Source: Takakia lepidozioides (taxonomy: Eukaryota > Streptophyta > Takakiopsida > Takakiales > Takakiaceae). Taken from it: a stretch of DNA of 64,000 nucleotides. The first letter of the stretch is position 1, and every line of letters starts with the position of its first letter. The notes under the pieces are model-generated. The model made no database searches. It saw nothing but the letters and a program-made list of their open reading frames with translations, and was not told where the DNA came from. The stretch is from positions 53,366,221-53,430,220 of the forward strand of contig CM060731.1 in assembly GCA_030704615.1 (NCBI GenBank), read 5' to 3'. The position numbers and the translations under genes are program-made. Below, one piece after another: positions 1 to 13,560 of this stretch.

Positions 1-859
1 CTTCCTTTCCGCTTCGGCTGGATAAGGGTATAGTCCTCTAGTCATAAATAGATTTAAAATGAAAGTAGGGTCTGATCATTTTAAAAGAGCAAGTAGGTTG
101 ATGTCATAGGCAGGGCCCTGGATCACTACTCAAGAAACAGTTAACTATAGTTTTACCAGAAGGGTTTCATGCCCCTTCTTTTTTCACACTCCAGTGTGGC
201 TTTTCCTTGATGTGGATGTGAGTGTCCATCCTGGCAAATGTGGGCTTTTGGCTCCTGTTAGTACGGTATTCTTCCTGATGTTTCAGGTTCTGGGAGAATC
301 AGCTTGGTCTTAGCAGCCGCACTGATTCATTTCCTGATTCAACCTATTTCAACCTGTTTTGCCCTCTTATCAACTCGGGCCTGATATTCATATTGGATTC
401 TGTAAGTTAGCTCGTTGGTGCAAGATAGAGAGTCAGCTTGGTCTTAGCAGGCCGTGATGGCACCTTCTTCTTCAACCTATTTCAGCCTGTTTTGCCCTCT
501 TATCAGACTCGGGCCTGATATTCATATTGAATTCTGTAAGTTAGCTCGTTGGTGCAAGTAAGAGTCAGCTTGGTCTTAGCAGGCCGTGAGGGCACCTTCT
601 TCTTCAACCTATTTCAGCCTGTTTGCCCTCTTATCAAACTCAGGCCTAATATGCATATTGAATTTTTGTTAAAATAGCTCGTTGGGCAAGAGAGAGAGTC
701 AGGTTGGTCTTAGCAGGCCGTGAGGGCAACCTTCTTCTTCACCTATTTCAGCCTGTTTTGCCCTTTTTTCAGACTCGGGCCTGAATCATATTGTTCTGTA
801 AGTTAGCTTGTTGGTGCAGAGAGAGAGTCAGGTTTTGGCTGATATGCATATTGAACTGT

Positions 860-2780
860 AAGTTAGCTCGTTGGTTCAAGAGAGATTTCCTACAAATCCT
901 TTGGAAGAAGCTCTTCTATAGCAATGTCTCTGCAGAGGTGTGGGAGGAACCCAGTCCATGGAGAACAGCTTGGTCTTAGCAGGCCGTGCCTTGTTCAAAG
1001 CTGGAAATGTACCTAATGTCATTCCTGAACACTCCTGCCAGCTCTGGAAAAAGGGAAAGAGATCGACATGTTTGCAAAATGAAGGCCTTGCTTGGTGCCT
1101 GCAGAATCCATGGCATGTGGAGATGACTGAACGTGCGGCATGAAGGTACCCTTTTCAACACATTTCACCCTATTTTTCCCTGTTACCAGAGTAGTCCCTA
1201 AATTTTCATGTAGAATTCTTTCCTGCAAGTTAGCTCATTTGTGTATGTGAGGTTGCATGAGTTTCCGTCCATCTGCAAAGGTTGGCTCTTCGTACCTGTG
1301 AGTACCATGATTTGGTGTTTACAAGGTTATTGGGAGAGTCAGCTTGCAGGTCTTAAGCAGGCTGTGTTTCAATCTCTCCCCTGCTCAGCTGCCACCGTGG
1401 TGGTTCTCACAGACCAATCCGACATTACCTGACTACAGACAAACAACACGCACAAGAGGTCATTTTGGGTGATGGTCGGTCAAATCCTCCATGGTCAAGG
1501 ACAATGTGGTGAGGGCACGTTTCAGCCTGTTTTGCCCTCTCATCAGACTTGCCTGAGATGCATGTTGAATTCTACATGGGTGATAAGTAGGGTTGGGTGT
1601 TTGCTGGAACAATTGTAGGCTGTCCTTGTCAGCCGCTAGCAGCAAGTGAGATGTATGCATTATTTTGTGCAGAGCTTGGATAGCTGAGGGAACAGGGTAG
1701 AGTCTGGCCGGTCTAATTCATCCAAGAGGGCGGGACTTCAAAGCTCACGATTACCTATAATTCCCGTGGATCAATAGTTGCAAGAAACCTGCATGGGTAG
1801 ATGATCCAATGGAAGCCGCAACAGCAGCGGTACAATTGATAAAATCAGGCACTGCTAATGAAGCCACCTTCTTCAACACATTTTCATCCTTTTTTTCCCT
1901 CTTATCAGAATTGGCCCTAAATTTTCATGTTGAATTTTGCAAGTTAGTTGGTTGAGTGAACCTTTGATAGTTTGGAGTGACTTTGATACGGTACTGCCAA
2001 TGTGACAACAGGGAAGTATCCAGTTCTAAACAGGTAACAGCTGAGACGAGGAGAAGTTGTGAATGATACTTTTCTGACCCCAGTCAATGGTGGGACAATC
2101 GAGGCAAAAAGGTGAATGCCTGTTGGATTACAGAGAGTAGCAGATGCAATTGACCATAGTGATAAGTTGAGTTTGGATGTTCCCTAGAACAAATCTAGGC
2201 TGTCATTGTCAGGTGCTAGCAGCAAGGCAAGGAGGTTGCATGATTTGTGCAGCGGCCATTGATAGCTGAAGGAGCAGGGATAGAGTCTGGGTCCAGATTC
2301 ATCCAAGAGGGCCGGACTTCAAGCTCCAGATTACCTATGATTCCATGTGGATCAATAGCTATAAGAAACCTGCTGCATGGGTAGATGGTCACTAAAGGTA
2401 GGCAGCTGCAGCGGCACAGTTGATAAAATCAGGCACCCCAACCATGACCACAGCTTCTGAAAGAGGATCAAGAGAGTGGCTGAACGAGATGTGGTCTTTT
2501 GGAGTGCCATGATTGCACAGGTATGTTGTAGCCTGGGTATGGGATTAAGGCTTTGGAAACCTAGGAGCAAATGATGTGGGATGAGATGAAGCAAGACCAG
2601 GTCATGTTCATTTGTGTTTGTAATATGCATATGGGAGCCTAGCAGCCCTGGGAAGGGCAAGGGTTCATGGTGACATTATCAAAGCTGGTTTGTACCAGAT
2701 GTCATTCTGAACATTCCCCTGGTGTACATCTATATCAAATGTGAGCCTGACAGCCCTGGCCAGAGAAGAGCATAAAGAGG
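860..2780 (+). pseudogene. PPR-gene-derived debris (copy 1)
   Basis: Decayed sequence related to plant pentatricopeptide-repeat genes. It equals 18330-20240 of copy 2 with extra indels. The E-domain-like stretch around 1100-1135 has lost one A relative to copy 2, breaking the frame there. No usable reading frame remains. It has no function I can support. Confidence 0.55.
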
Positions 2781-2989
2781 GCTTACAATTTCGTTCGCCG
2801 GGGCGTAGACATTGCTGGCATGAAGAAGAGGCAGGAAAGCGTTCGGTGTTCCTAGCATGCATGCGGAGACGCCGTGTGAAGTTAGGCTTAGAACTTTTAT
2901 CATGGCCGGATTTTGTTGACAGTGTTCCAGCACTTACTCTTTGGGTTTTATTTTATTTTGTGGAGCTTGAATCCCCAATGTACTTCTTT

Positions 2990-3858
2990 CACTACAATAG
3001 TGGTATGTGTTTCCTCTAGTCATGTTCCTAATCACTTGCACACCACTGTACATAGTGGTATAATTTAAAACTGTAAGAGTAGCCAAATACACACAATTGG
3101 CCTCCATTTCCACTCCTGTAGTGGTAAAATAATCACCTATATATTACTTATTAGTGGTATGAATTCCTCATGAGTATTCCTAATCACTTACACACCACTC
3201 TGTTATAATCATTCCAATCCATAGGTCCCCACTCAGAGAGACACCGAGGATGATTCAAACAGCTTACATACCACTATGTGGGTATCATTTCCAATGACCT
3301 GCTAAGAGACGTCATCCACTCACATAACCACGGTTGAGTGATATTGTATATTCTCAGTTTTCATAATGACTCTGTGAGTCATTTCGCGATCACTCAACAA
3401 GTGTTTCGGATTCATTGAATTTTTCACTCCATCCATTTTGTAGCACCGACACAGGACACGTGTCCATGCTGAGAGTGTCGCCACGTGTCAACATAATATC
3501 CAATAATCATCCCGGACCACCGACTTTCACGTGTCCACTAGAAAACGGAAGTGGTTACTTTACCACTATGACACGTTCAGTTTATTACCACTGTGACACG
3601 TCAGAAGTGGTTGGTTTACTTAGTGATACATCATTGACACTCACAATGGTTAATTTACCACTATGACATGTCCAGCGAACAGGTGGACCCCGACGTGGGT
3701 GGTTCGAACCACTGTCCTTAACCACTGATGCCACGTAATGTCTTTTACCACTCCTTGTCCTAATCACTGGTTTCTTCATCACTTCTGGGGCCAGAGTGTT
3801 AGTGTCTTTTACCACTCAAATGAGTGGTTAACAAAGTGGTTATTCCGCGGTTTTTCTG
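2990..3858. mobile_element. Non-autonomous CACTA-like element (copy 1)
   Basis: It starts CACTACAATAGTGG and is filled with AGTGGT/ACCACT subterminal motifs in both orientations, as in copy 2 (20456-21334). The right terminus is damaged: the TTCTTCTAGTG present in copy 2 reads TTTTTCTGGGG here. Confidence 0.5.
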
Positions 3859-4019
3859 GGGACACGACTTTTTGAGAGGGGAAGGGATAATGTTAGAGGG
3901 CTGTCTGGGACTTTAGACATTTTATGGGTTCTGAGGGGTACCCTTAATTGCGCAGACCTACGGGTGGTAGACTCGTCCAACATAGGCCTTAGGGGTGACG
4001 GACACAGACCTTGGGGTGG

Positions 4020-4180
4020 CACACAGGCTCACACAGTCAGTCACAATCTTACACAGCCTATCACAGCCTATCACAGTCAATCACAGCCTATCACAGCCTG
4101 TCACAGTCAAAACACAGCCTAACACAGCGTGACACAGTCAATCACAGTCCGACACAGCTTGGCACAGTCCGTCACAACGT
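4020..4180 (+). repeat. 10-bp minisatellite, CACAGYCTAT/CACAGTCAAT type (copy 1)
   Basis: About 16 degenerate decamers of the form CACAGnCnnT in tandem, same as 21499-21662. The reading frame spanning it is a by-product of the repeat. Confidence 0.7.
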
Positions 4181-5150
4181 TCACAATGAACGGTTTCATT
4201 GGCAGGGAACGACTATGTGGGAACAACAACAGAGGGAACGTGGCTTTCTGTGTTGGATGACAGTAAGTTAGGCGGTTAGTACAGCTTGCAGGAAGAATAG
4301 GCAGAGTAGTACAGGGAGGGGAGTCACTTCTTAGATCAATTCTTGGCAATGGGTTCTGGCATCTACGATGGAGAGCACGATCTTGGAGCACAAGAATGGA
4401 GATTACACAGAGGGAGGAGAAACGACGAGATGATGCTGGATACATGCAATTGTAGAGATGCACTGTAGAGCAGATTAGAAACACCCATGGCTTCAGCTGA
4501 TACATGATAGATAATATATGATTCATATTTCATACTCACACCGTGTAGAGAGAAATGAGTGAAGCTGTGGAATGAATGCTTGAGTAGATGAAACATGGAG
4601 ATTGGAGAAGCAATCTGATACTTAATCTAGACAGTAAGGTAACTTGCTAACATGGATACGGAAGAATACAAATAGTAAGCACCCCCATGATACATTAGTT
4701 GTATCATGAACTGATTGTTCTGAGTGGGAGGAGTACTTAGAGATATCCAACTCTTCTATCTTGGAGTTTCCACCTCGATAGCGAAGGGATGGGTTAGTAA
4801 AAGCCGTTCGACAGTATTCATTCCAGAGCTTCTCTTCTCTCTATTATCCTGTGAAAAAGGTTGTGCATCATGTAGGATTCCTTCTATGAGATCGGTTGGT
4901 GACACCCCTCCGCGCTCAACCACGCTGGGGCATCATCGTCACTTCCTCGCGCTACAAGACACGGTTATTTTTCGGGCATTTTCGGGCAGTCCGGGCAGAT
5001 TAAATTTTTTTGATGACCGTACGTGGCGACGATGACGTGGTTATGATGACATGGCTACAAAATGTGGCGATGATGATGTGGCCTAAGGCACCCTATATCT
5101 GCTCTACGCTAAACTAGTTCTCGACCTTCGGTCGTCGCTAGATTTAAGTA

Positions 5151-6296
5151 TTGTTTACCCCCCTATGTATGTATAATGTTGTACATGGGGGATTAAAAAT
5201 ACCCCCTCCTATGCACGCACGTGGCTGGTACAGATTGGCTGGGTTTGCACCCCCCAGGCCATCATGTCTGCAAGTTTGTGAACTCCAAGTGTCTCTTGGG
5301 GTTGTGGGCAAAGTAGACATGGCTAGTCTGAAGCAAAGCTTCAATGCTGCTAAAAAGCCCCAATTGAGATAGTGTCTTGAAGGCCAAATTGCACTTATGA
5401 GCCATGCAATGCACCCCCATACAAAATGGAGCATGCTTTGAAAGCAATTTGTTTGATAACCCCATTCCTTACACCTTGAATGGTACTGACTCCATTAGCC
5501 CCCAAGCACAACAATTTTCTAGCTATGCCACTATCTGAAGTCCTCCACCAGTCCTCAAAAGCATCCATGAAAACAAGGATCAAGTTTATCAGCCCCTGAC
5601 CCATCCCCAATTTTCTGAAGGGAGACCATCAATGGGGACTCTTACCCAGTTTTGCATGACATAGACATGTATGCTGATCCAAGAGCTGTTATCCCCCTGG
5701 TGACCTCATCACAGGTCAGTGCCACATACTTGGCAGCCCTCACACATGACACCATTATCTCCTTCACTCCATTGTACATGCACTCAGCCATGATCCAACC
5801 TGATGTGTCACCCAATGCATCCTTGGTTGTTCTGGACCTCAAGAAAGACAAACAAACTTTGCATTCTCTCATACTCAGTCATGGACATCCTCCAATTGGA
5901 ACGTTCGGGTCAGTCAAGTTGGGCTTGGACTTTTTCTTTGGTACAGATCCCTGCAAATCGTCCTCTTCCTCAGAAGATACCACCAGAGTTTCATGAGCAT
6001 TTTCAGAAGAGTCAAACAGTAATACCACTGGTGGTGGGGGTGAGGGAACAGACATTGAGAGTGTGTACTAATAACCTGTTCATTCAGCCTAAATTGGACG
6101 AGTCTGACTAACCCCGTCCCTTAACATCACACGGCAAAGGCATGGAATCACAAAACCAAACGCAGGAGCTGGGCATTGCCATATTCCTAGAGGTCACCAA
6201 GTACTTGTCAAGGAAGGAATGCGGAGGCATGCGCTTTAGCAGTAGGTTCGGCATTGCCCGTTGTCTCAAGAAGCCAAGACTGCCCCAAAAAGCCAA
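5151..6296 (-). pseudogene. hAT-family transposase fragment (copy 1)
   Basis: Same fragment as 22633-23776. Peptides typical of the ZNF862-like hAT group can be read in pieces (GVHCMAHKCNLAFKTLSQLG near 5370-5430, AHNPKRHLEF near 5270-5310), but several one-base indels break the frame. No zinc-finger start and no C-terminal dimerisation domain are present. Not functional as read. Confidence 0.65.
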
Positions 6297-6756
6297 TTCA
6301 CTGCACTACAACATGCACAACCTCTCTTGAGAATTTGCAACCCCAAAACACATGAACTAATCAAGTATGGTACTAATGAACATAAGGCACAAATCACGCG
6401 GACAGTGGAAGCACTGAGCTTCAGCCATTCTCTTTTGTAATTGTAAGCCAATCTCCAAAACCCAGAAGTTTAGTGAAGCAAACAACCAATTTTCTCAACT
6501 TATATTAATGCACCTAAGATTCACCTTCACTGCCAGTCTCCCATGGAGAATCCACCTTGGGAGAATCCAAGGATCAAGCCACAAAACACACAGTAAAGGA
6601 AAATGGCGGCGTAGAGGGTGAATGCAGTGTATCTTGCCTGCCGACCCCGTCACTTTTCCCTTCATTGCGCCGCCACCCCTCCTCCGCAACAGCAAAGCAG
6701 CATATCAGCGCCCGCCCACATTCAAGCAGCGTTGAAGGCCGCTCCAAAGTTTTGTA

Positions 6757-7287
6757 CAGTCGACCTTGGATAAATGTTATCTGCTTTTTTGTTATGTTAT
6801 CCTTAATGTTATGAAATCTTGGCTCTGTAAAAATTTACACTTGAAAACAAAAACATAACATAAACATAATGGTTTTGAAAACATAATAGTTTTGAAAATA
6901 GATTTACCTCAACAATTCTTTGACCTCCCTCAAAATCTATTGTTGAGGTAATTTAAGAAAAAAAAGAACAGAATAGTTTTGAAAATAGATATTATCTCAA
7001 CAATTATTTTTGACCTCCCTCAAAAACTATTGTTGATGTAGTTTTCTTTTCTAAGAAAATATAATGGTTTGAAAATATTATTACGCTCAACAATTATTTT
7101 TGACCTCCCTCAAAAACTATTGTTGAGTTAGTTTTTTTTTTTTTTTTAAACATAATGGTTTTGAAAATAGATATTACCTCGATATAATTTTTCTCTTAAA
7201 AAACATAATGTTTTGATATGTGAAAAATTTAGCAGATATGTTATAATTTTTTCTGCTCTAAGGCATAACATTATCTAAGTTCGACTG
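6757..7287. mobile_element. TA-flanked pogo/Tigger-like MITE (copy 1)
   Basis: It begins CAGTCGACCTTGGATAA after a TA and ends with the inverse (TTATCTAAGTTCGACTG) before a TA. The interior has the hairpin units described for copy 2 at 24247-24782, with scattered indels. Confidence 0.55.
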
Positions 7288-7619
7288 TAACAACACCCTA
7301 ATTCTGGCGACAAGCCTCAGCACCTTGCGATCGAAGTAGCGACACCATCTCTTTGGCAATGCAGCGTTCTGGCGATGGCCAGCCCTCCACCCCGCTCTGT
7401 GTGGTGATCTGACGGTGGAGGGTGGTGCACATGGTGAAATCTGGCTGGCCCCCCCCGCGCGATGGGGCACCAGCCCTTGGATTTAGGGCGTCGTCCCCCT
7501 GTTCTCAGGCAAAAAACGTAGGTTCCCCCTGATGCTTTTTGGCACTAGCTGGCCAGGCCCCTGCCTCGATTGGGCGATAAATTTAGATTTTGCCCCCGAA
7601 AATCGTAAAGGGGTGTCGC

Positions 7620-7655
<36 letters not shown>

Positions 7656-8177
7656 TTTTGGGTGCTATTTTGCTTTTTATTGATCTAAAAAGGAGGGGCT
7701 GATCTCCATCACCATTTTTGTGATAATAAGTTTCATATTTATGTGATGTTGACTGCTCGTAGCAATCACTAATATGCAACTAGACACAATTCATTTTGTT
7801 TCGCCCACGAAAGCGTGGGAATGACCTATTCCCATAAGCACGTAACAAATTCTGTAGCAAAATAAAACAACATCATGTCGTCCCTTATATGCAAAACCAA
7901 ATACAACTCATTTTGTTTCGCCCACGAAACCATTGGATTATGACCTACACAACAATACCTTGAAATTTTTCACCGGTGAAACCCAATATCTTGATTTTCG
8001 CTGGGAGAAACCTATTGTTTTGTCTCATTTATTAAATTGTTCAATTATTGTTTGGTGTATTTGGATGGTGTTGAATGTGACTCTGTTTTTTCCTAATGTG
8101 TTATTCTTTGTAGGATACCAAAGCTATAATATGTGGAACTTGAGCTTTGTAGATATACATTATGGTGTCTATTCGAG

Positions 8178-8197
8178 TTAGGGTTTAGGGTTTAGGG
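8178..8197 (+). repeat. Short interstitial telomere-like repeat (TTTAGGG)
   Basis: Nearly three units of the plant-type telomere heptamer stand in tandem. The same motif is at 25684-25703 in copy 2. Confidence 0.7.
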
Positions 8198-8597
8198 ATA
8201 CACAAAACTTAAAAATGCACCGTGTCTCTATATCCGCCAATGGTTTTATTGGGTTTAGAAAACATATAACTCTTGTGACCGTGATTTAAAAGCATAAATC
8301 CCTTACCGTGGGTTGTTGCTCACGTTCTACTACCCCCCGCAGTAGAGATGATGTTATGAAGAGTAGGACATTGTTGATTAGCAAATTGCTTATCGGCGCA
8401 CAAGGATTCTGCAAATCAGACTGCAACGGAAAATATGGCAACGTGGTATTTGGTCAGCTATATGACAGAAGTCAACGCTTATAAGGCATATTTGATTTCC
8501 ATATCCATGGGAACGATGCTCAAACCAAGATCACTAAATATAAGCTACTAAGTTTGTGTGAGTGCATTTGCATAGGGAGAGATTTCTTCTACTACCT

Positions 8598-8947
8598 TGT
8601 CAGGTAAATAAGCACAGTGTGAAAACAGCTAGAATAAAACCAGTTATTTGTATTTAACACTTGGATTTAGGTCAGTGTTAAATCAGGTGTTCAATTTTAG
8701 TTTGACACTGGTCCGTCTTATCTTCACCGAGAGCGGCAGTCGCGCAGCTCATCTCTCTCGAGTTGAGCCTGCGCGATCCGCGCTCCTTCATGCATTTAGA
8801 TTGAGTGTGCTTTGATGGAGTGTAGGTTGTTGTGGGGTGGAGTCCCCTAGCTTGGGGTGCCCCTGGCTCGACTTCTGTTTTAAAGATGAGCGCGATGGAT
8901 TCATGTTGTTTCTGTGTGAGCATGTGTTTTCTATTTTCTTCTTATCA
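8598..8947 (+). mobile_element. 355-bp LTR-like TG...CA unit (copy 1)
   Basis: Counterpart of 26108-26462 with small indels (350 bp here). It starts TGTCAGGT and ends TTATCA. See the entry at 26108 for why it is read as an LTR. Confidence 0.55.
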
Positions 8948-9058
8948 CTCGAGAGAGATGCTCTCTTAACCTGTGAGTGCAAGGTAGGAGTTGAGTGTTA
9001 GCACTTGCAAGATTACTTGTGTGTAAGTAGTGCTTAGTTTTGAGAAGCATATCATTGA

Positions 9059-9558
9059 NNNNNNNNNNNNNNNNNNNNNNNNNNNNNNNNNNNNNNNNNN
9101 NNNNNNNNNNNNNNNNNNNNNNNNNNNNNNNNNNNNNNNNNNNNNNNNNNNNNNNNNNNNNNNNNNNNNNNNNNNNNNNNNNNNNNNNNNNNNNNNNNNN
9201 NNNNNNNNNNNNNNNNNNNNNNNNNNNNNNNNNNNNNNNNNNNNNNNNNNNNNNNNNNNNNNNNNNNNNNNNNNNNNNNNNNNNNNNNNNNNNNNNNNNN
9301 NNNNNNNNNNNNNNNNNNNNNNNNNNNNNNNNNNNNNNNNNNNNNNNNNNNNNNNNNNNNNNNNNNNNNNNNNNNNNNNNNNNNNNNNNNNNNNNNNNNN
9401 NNNNNNNNNNNNNNNNNNNNNNNNNNNNNNNNNNNNNNNNNNNNNNNNNNNNNNNNNNNNNNNNNNNNNNNNNNNNNNNNNNNNNNNNNNNNNNNNNNNN
9501 NNNNNNNNNNNNNNNNNNNNNNNNNNNNNNNNNNNNNNNNNNNNNNNNNNNNNNNNNN
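9059..9558. other. Assembly gap, 500 N
   Basis: Exactly 500 undetermined bases, a typical fixed-size scaffold gap. Reading frames crossing it mean nothing. The left contig stops at the point equal to 26576 in copy 2. Confidence 0.99.
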
Positions 9559-10980
9559 TACAAACAATTACAATAAATTAATGCATTAATTATGACCATT
9601 TTCATCTCCCATATTTTTTTTTTGCAGTGGGCGGCTCTTAGTAGTAGACTAGTCAATTTCGTGTCATCTCTCTCTTGCTATTTCTCAATCAGCTTATACT
9701 AGCTTGTAAATGGAGATAGTGCTGAGCAACAATATATGTCAATTATTGTTCAATGATCCTTGCAATGGATTAAAAAGGACATTGATATGTAACTATATTT
9801 ACATTGATTTGATGGGCACTATGTTGCTTACAAGTGGTTGCAGACAACAAGCTACATTAGAAGGATGATGTGTACTGGTCCTTGTTTTTCATCTTATTGT
9901 TGTCTTGCCATGTCCATATATTGGGTGATGCCACATTCAGATGTTTTTTCTATCTTCATTGTCTTTGTTTGCATGTTCTATGTGACTGCTGGGTACACAC
10001 TGTTTACTATATTGCCCTGTATAATATTAATTTCATTTTGTAGTCATAGAGTCATGTGCATGACCAATATAAATTGGACACGTGTCCTTCATATTATAAT
10101 TTAAAATACTAAATGCATTGCCAAAGCGACACATGCCGATTCCAATAGTCATATACATGACTGCACCGTGACTTACTACCATCATACACCTATGTGTCAT
10201 TCAAACTCTTTAACTTGTACTATCCCCTCTTCCTGCCCTCTTGTCTACTTTCAGTTGTTGTGACTCCAGAGAGTCACAGTGCCTACAGTATCTCCCAATT
10301 TCTTATGTGCAAGTTTTGCAGCGATGTTGAAAATTATATAGCAAATGAGCACTTCTAATGACAGCTTCTTGAATAAATACAGCCACGTATCTTTTTGGCA
10401 CAACAGGGTACCTGTCACAGACCTTGGTCCCTATTAAACCAACAACAAATCCATATATTCCAGCCTTGGACTTTGATGTTGCCTCTATTAATCGAACTTT
10501 CTCTCCAGTGAAGTGCCATCCCTCCCAAACCACATACATAAATGATCAAAACTGTCAACCCCTCATAAATGTAGAAAATGATACAAAGAGCAAACATGGA
10601 GTGTTTTATATGAACTGGTACAACATAGAAAAGGGGTGGAAAATTCAGCAGGGAAAACATACCCCATGTTGTATTTCATCTTGAGAAGTTTCCGAATGTT
10701 TCCTAGTATTACACTCTAGGGCTACGTTGCTTTAGAGGACTGATGTTTGTCCACAACTGCTACCTACACACGAACACACGTATAGTAGGACAAGTGAATG
10801 AAGATCTTACAAATCCACTTGAGAAAATAGAAAACACACAAAGAACAATGTGAGATATATAAGTAAGAAAATGCGAGATTTACCTCAGCTCCACACTCAG
10901 CCCCCTCTAATGCTTCAAGTATGCCTGAATCTGGCCTTTGAGATGTCGTTTCCTTAGTGGAGTATCTCCTATCCACACCC
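9559..10980. other. No recognisable gene
   Basis: AT-rich sequence with only short frames. One minus-strand frame (10303-10539, 78 codons) reads like protein in places (a WEGWHF stretch followed by basic and aliphatic residues), but I recognise no family and see no splice context that would make it an exon. Confidence 0.5.
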
Positions 10981-11720
10981 GAGAGTAATTCAAACTGACA
11001 TAGGGTACGACTTCAGCTTTGATGATGTCACCATGAAGCTCTTTGCCATTTTCCAAGGCTGCAAGGACTGCACATGCATTGCAAACACAAATGAACGAAC
11101 TAGGTTGGGTTTAAAGGCAATAATGTTCCAATTGACATTTGGTTCAAATACTCCAACTTCGACGACGTCATCATGAACATCTTTACTCTTTTCTAGACTA
11201 TTAGGCTTGCACGTGCAATATTGCAAACACAAATAGACATGACTCGGCTTCACGTACCCATTTTCGCATCATTTGCTCATAGGCATCCAAGGCCTCCATC
11301 CCGCGCCCTTACTACGCATATCTACGAATCATTGCATTCCACAACTCCACATCTCATTCAGCCACATTTGGCCACCAATGACATGTAGTATAATTTCAAC
11401 TTTGAATCACCGTAAACCTCTTTGCTCTTTTCATGGGCTACCAAGCATACACGTACTGCATTAACACAAAGAAACGTGACCAAGTTAGGCTAATTCATGA
11501 GGGCAGTGCTCAGACTGACAAACATGGTACAATTCCAGCTTTCACGATGTCACCATGAACCTCTTGCCCATTTTCCAGAGCTGTCAGGCTCGCACATGCA
11601 TTGCAAACACAAGTAGACATGACCAGTTGGGTTTCAAGGAAGTGTTCAGACTGACCTCTAATACAATTCTAACTTTGACAATGTCAACATGAACCCCTGG
11701 ACACAATCCAAACACATGTA
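10981..11720 (-). pseudogene. Degenerate repeated PPR-like units
   Basis: Four to five imperfect copies of one block begin near 11009, 11154, 11397, 11537 and 11671, each with a match to TTTGACGATGTCACCATGAA and a downstream GCACATGCATTGCAAACACA. Read on the minus strand the block resembles the plant PPR stretch around 'NACASLENGKEVHGDIVKAG' (for example the 10990-11253 frame). The 134-243-bp spacing is irregular and stops are frequent, so this is relict sequence. The PPR assignment is inference from motif resemblance. Confidence 0.4.
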
Positions 11721-11929
11721 TCCATGAAATAGTACAAACGAAACTAATTACTAACATCAAGTAGGAAAATCTGCTCTGAACGGGACCATGTCAAATTTTG
11801 ACAAAAAATGTGGAGCCTAAAAGGTCCCTATACCTACATCATAGTCCTTTTTAGCATTCCAGAATGCCTTGCCATACCTGAATTAAACAATCTGACAAGA
11901 ATTTCCAGGTGTTCAAGTAGAATGTCATG

Positions 11930-12262
11930 GTTTTATTTGTGATTAGTTAGAAATAGTTATTTCTAGCTAATTAGGACATTATACATTTATATTTGTATTT
12001 TGTTGGCATTGGGACTTCATTTGGTTTCATGTGCCAAGTGAGGTGACGAACCTCACTTGGGACGTAGAGAGGTTATCTCCACGTGAGACGTAGGCAGGCT
12101 CGTCTTCTTCTAGTCGAGCCTCCCGAGGCTTTTCTCGCTGCCATGGCTCTAATACTTGAGATGGAGAGTGGGTGAGGTCTGTATGGTGGATTCCTTTAGC
12201 AAAGGTGCTATTGGCTTGACTTATATAACGTGATAGAGTGGGTTCACCTCTTTTCACCATTT
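11930..12262 (+). mobile_element. Possible diverged LTR of the relict Ty3 relative
   Basis: The stretch ends in a TATCACT block and is followed by '...gaatgcaaggtg..ttagcacttg', paralleling the layout after the 355-bp unit at 26463-26530 (TATCACT, then 'gagtgcaaggtagg..ttagcacttg'). Further downstream lies a relict gag of the same family. The similarity is patchy, so the boundary and identity are weak. Confidence 0.3.
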
Positions 12263-12989
12263 CCGTATCACTAGAAGAAGACCTGTTTACATCTATGAAT
12301 GCAAGGTGTTAGCATAGTTAGCACTTGTGGTGATAGCTATTGTGTTACAAGGTGTTGCAGGGTTTGCAAAAGGAAAGCCTTGTGTTGTTTATGTACAAGA
12401 GGAGGTCTTCAAGGAGAGCCCCATTGAAAAGTTTGAGAGCTTGTGAAGAAGCTCTTGTTCTGCAGGGTTTGAGGAGTTCAAGAAGAGCTCGGGTGTTAAG
12501 GAAGCAAGCGGTGCATGTGTGGAGCATGGTTTCAACTTGTGGGAATCTTCAACTTCAAGCTTATGAGAGCTATGAGTGGAGGTAGACATCTGATTTCTCT
12601 TTGGGGCAGAATAGTGTATTTGTGGAGCATGCTTTGAGTTGGGGTTTCAATCCTAAGCTTGGGAAGAACATGTCTATGGAAGTGGGAAGTGCAGGGCTGG
12701 ATTAGGAGCTCTAAGAGGTGCACTATGGCCATGGAAGGAAGCACTATGAGTGCATGCGATGGCTAGAAGAGGATATGCCATAGAAAGCTCAATAGCTTGT
12801 TCTATGCTTGTCTCAATAAGTTCCATAGAGAAAGAGAGTTTGTTGTGTGGCAAATAGCTTGCTCAGGGAGTTAGAGGCACTCTTGGTGATCTATTGATGC
12901 TCAAGAAACCAAGAACAACACCTCTGGTTGCTCCATAGAAGCCATAGCTCGTTGCAGCAATCGCAGAGGCAAAGCGGAGCAAACCCTAG

Positions 12990-13560
12990 CTTGGGAACGC
13001 GTGGGAACTCGAGAGAACACGTGAGAATGCTTGGGAACTCTTTGGGAACTCGTGGGAACGCATGGGAACGCGTGGGAACATTGCCCCAGAGTTGAGAGCA
13101 CCACCATTGATCCATCGGATGAACTATTGAGCCAGTGGATGAAAATTGGCGCTCCTGGATAAGAATCGGTTGCAGTGAATGAAATCTACACCAGTGGATG
13201 AAATCTTGGTATCGGATGAAATATTGTGCTATCGGATGAAAAATCACCGACGGCGGATGACATTGCGTCAGCAGATGAAATCTCGTCAGCAGATGAACTA
13301 TCGCGCTATTGGTTGAGAAATTGCAGCAACGGATGAAACTGCATCACCAGATGAAATCGTGGCAGCAGATGAACTATCGTGCTATCAGATGAAAAATCAC
13401 GACAACGGATGAAACTGCGCAAGCGGATGAAATTGCGCCAGTGGATGAAATATCACACCGACGGATGAACTTTCGCGGCAGATGAAATATCGGACCTGCG
13501 GATGAAATATCGCGGTTTTGGATGACATTTGGTCAGCGACGGATGAAAATCGACTGCAGT
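12990..13560 (+). repeat. Minisatellites: GGGAACNCG block, then ~20-bp GGATGAAAT-type repeat
   Basis: 12990-13080 repeats 'gggaactcg/gggaacgcg' about nine times. 13100-13560 repeats a roughly 20-bp unit with a GGATGAAAT or CAGATGAAAT core more than 20 times, with variable spacer. No coding signal. Confidence 0.75.

Larger units (their letters stand above)
1..9058 (+). repeat. Copy 1 of a ~9.1-kb direct duplication (partner 17443-26576)
   Basis: This whole stretch aligns in order and orientation with 17443-26576. The partner continues into further sequence at 26577, while this copy stops at the N gap. Differences by eye are mostly single-base insertions and deletions, many in homopolymers, with few substitutions; for example the hAT reading frame that is 254 codons long in copy 2 is shattered here. 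That pattern suits unpolished long-read sequence better than ancient divergence (inference). The components, described under copy 2, lie here at: tandem repeat about 290-860, PPR debris 860-2780, CACTA-like 2990-3858, 10-bp minisatellite about 4020-4180, hAT 5151-6296, MITE 6757-7287, poly-T about 7622-7654, LTR-like unit 8598-8947. Confidence 0.9.

Noticed and set aside
8931-9656. Long frames crossing 9059-9558
   Set aside because: They consist almost entirely of N; no sequence supports them.
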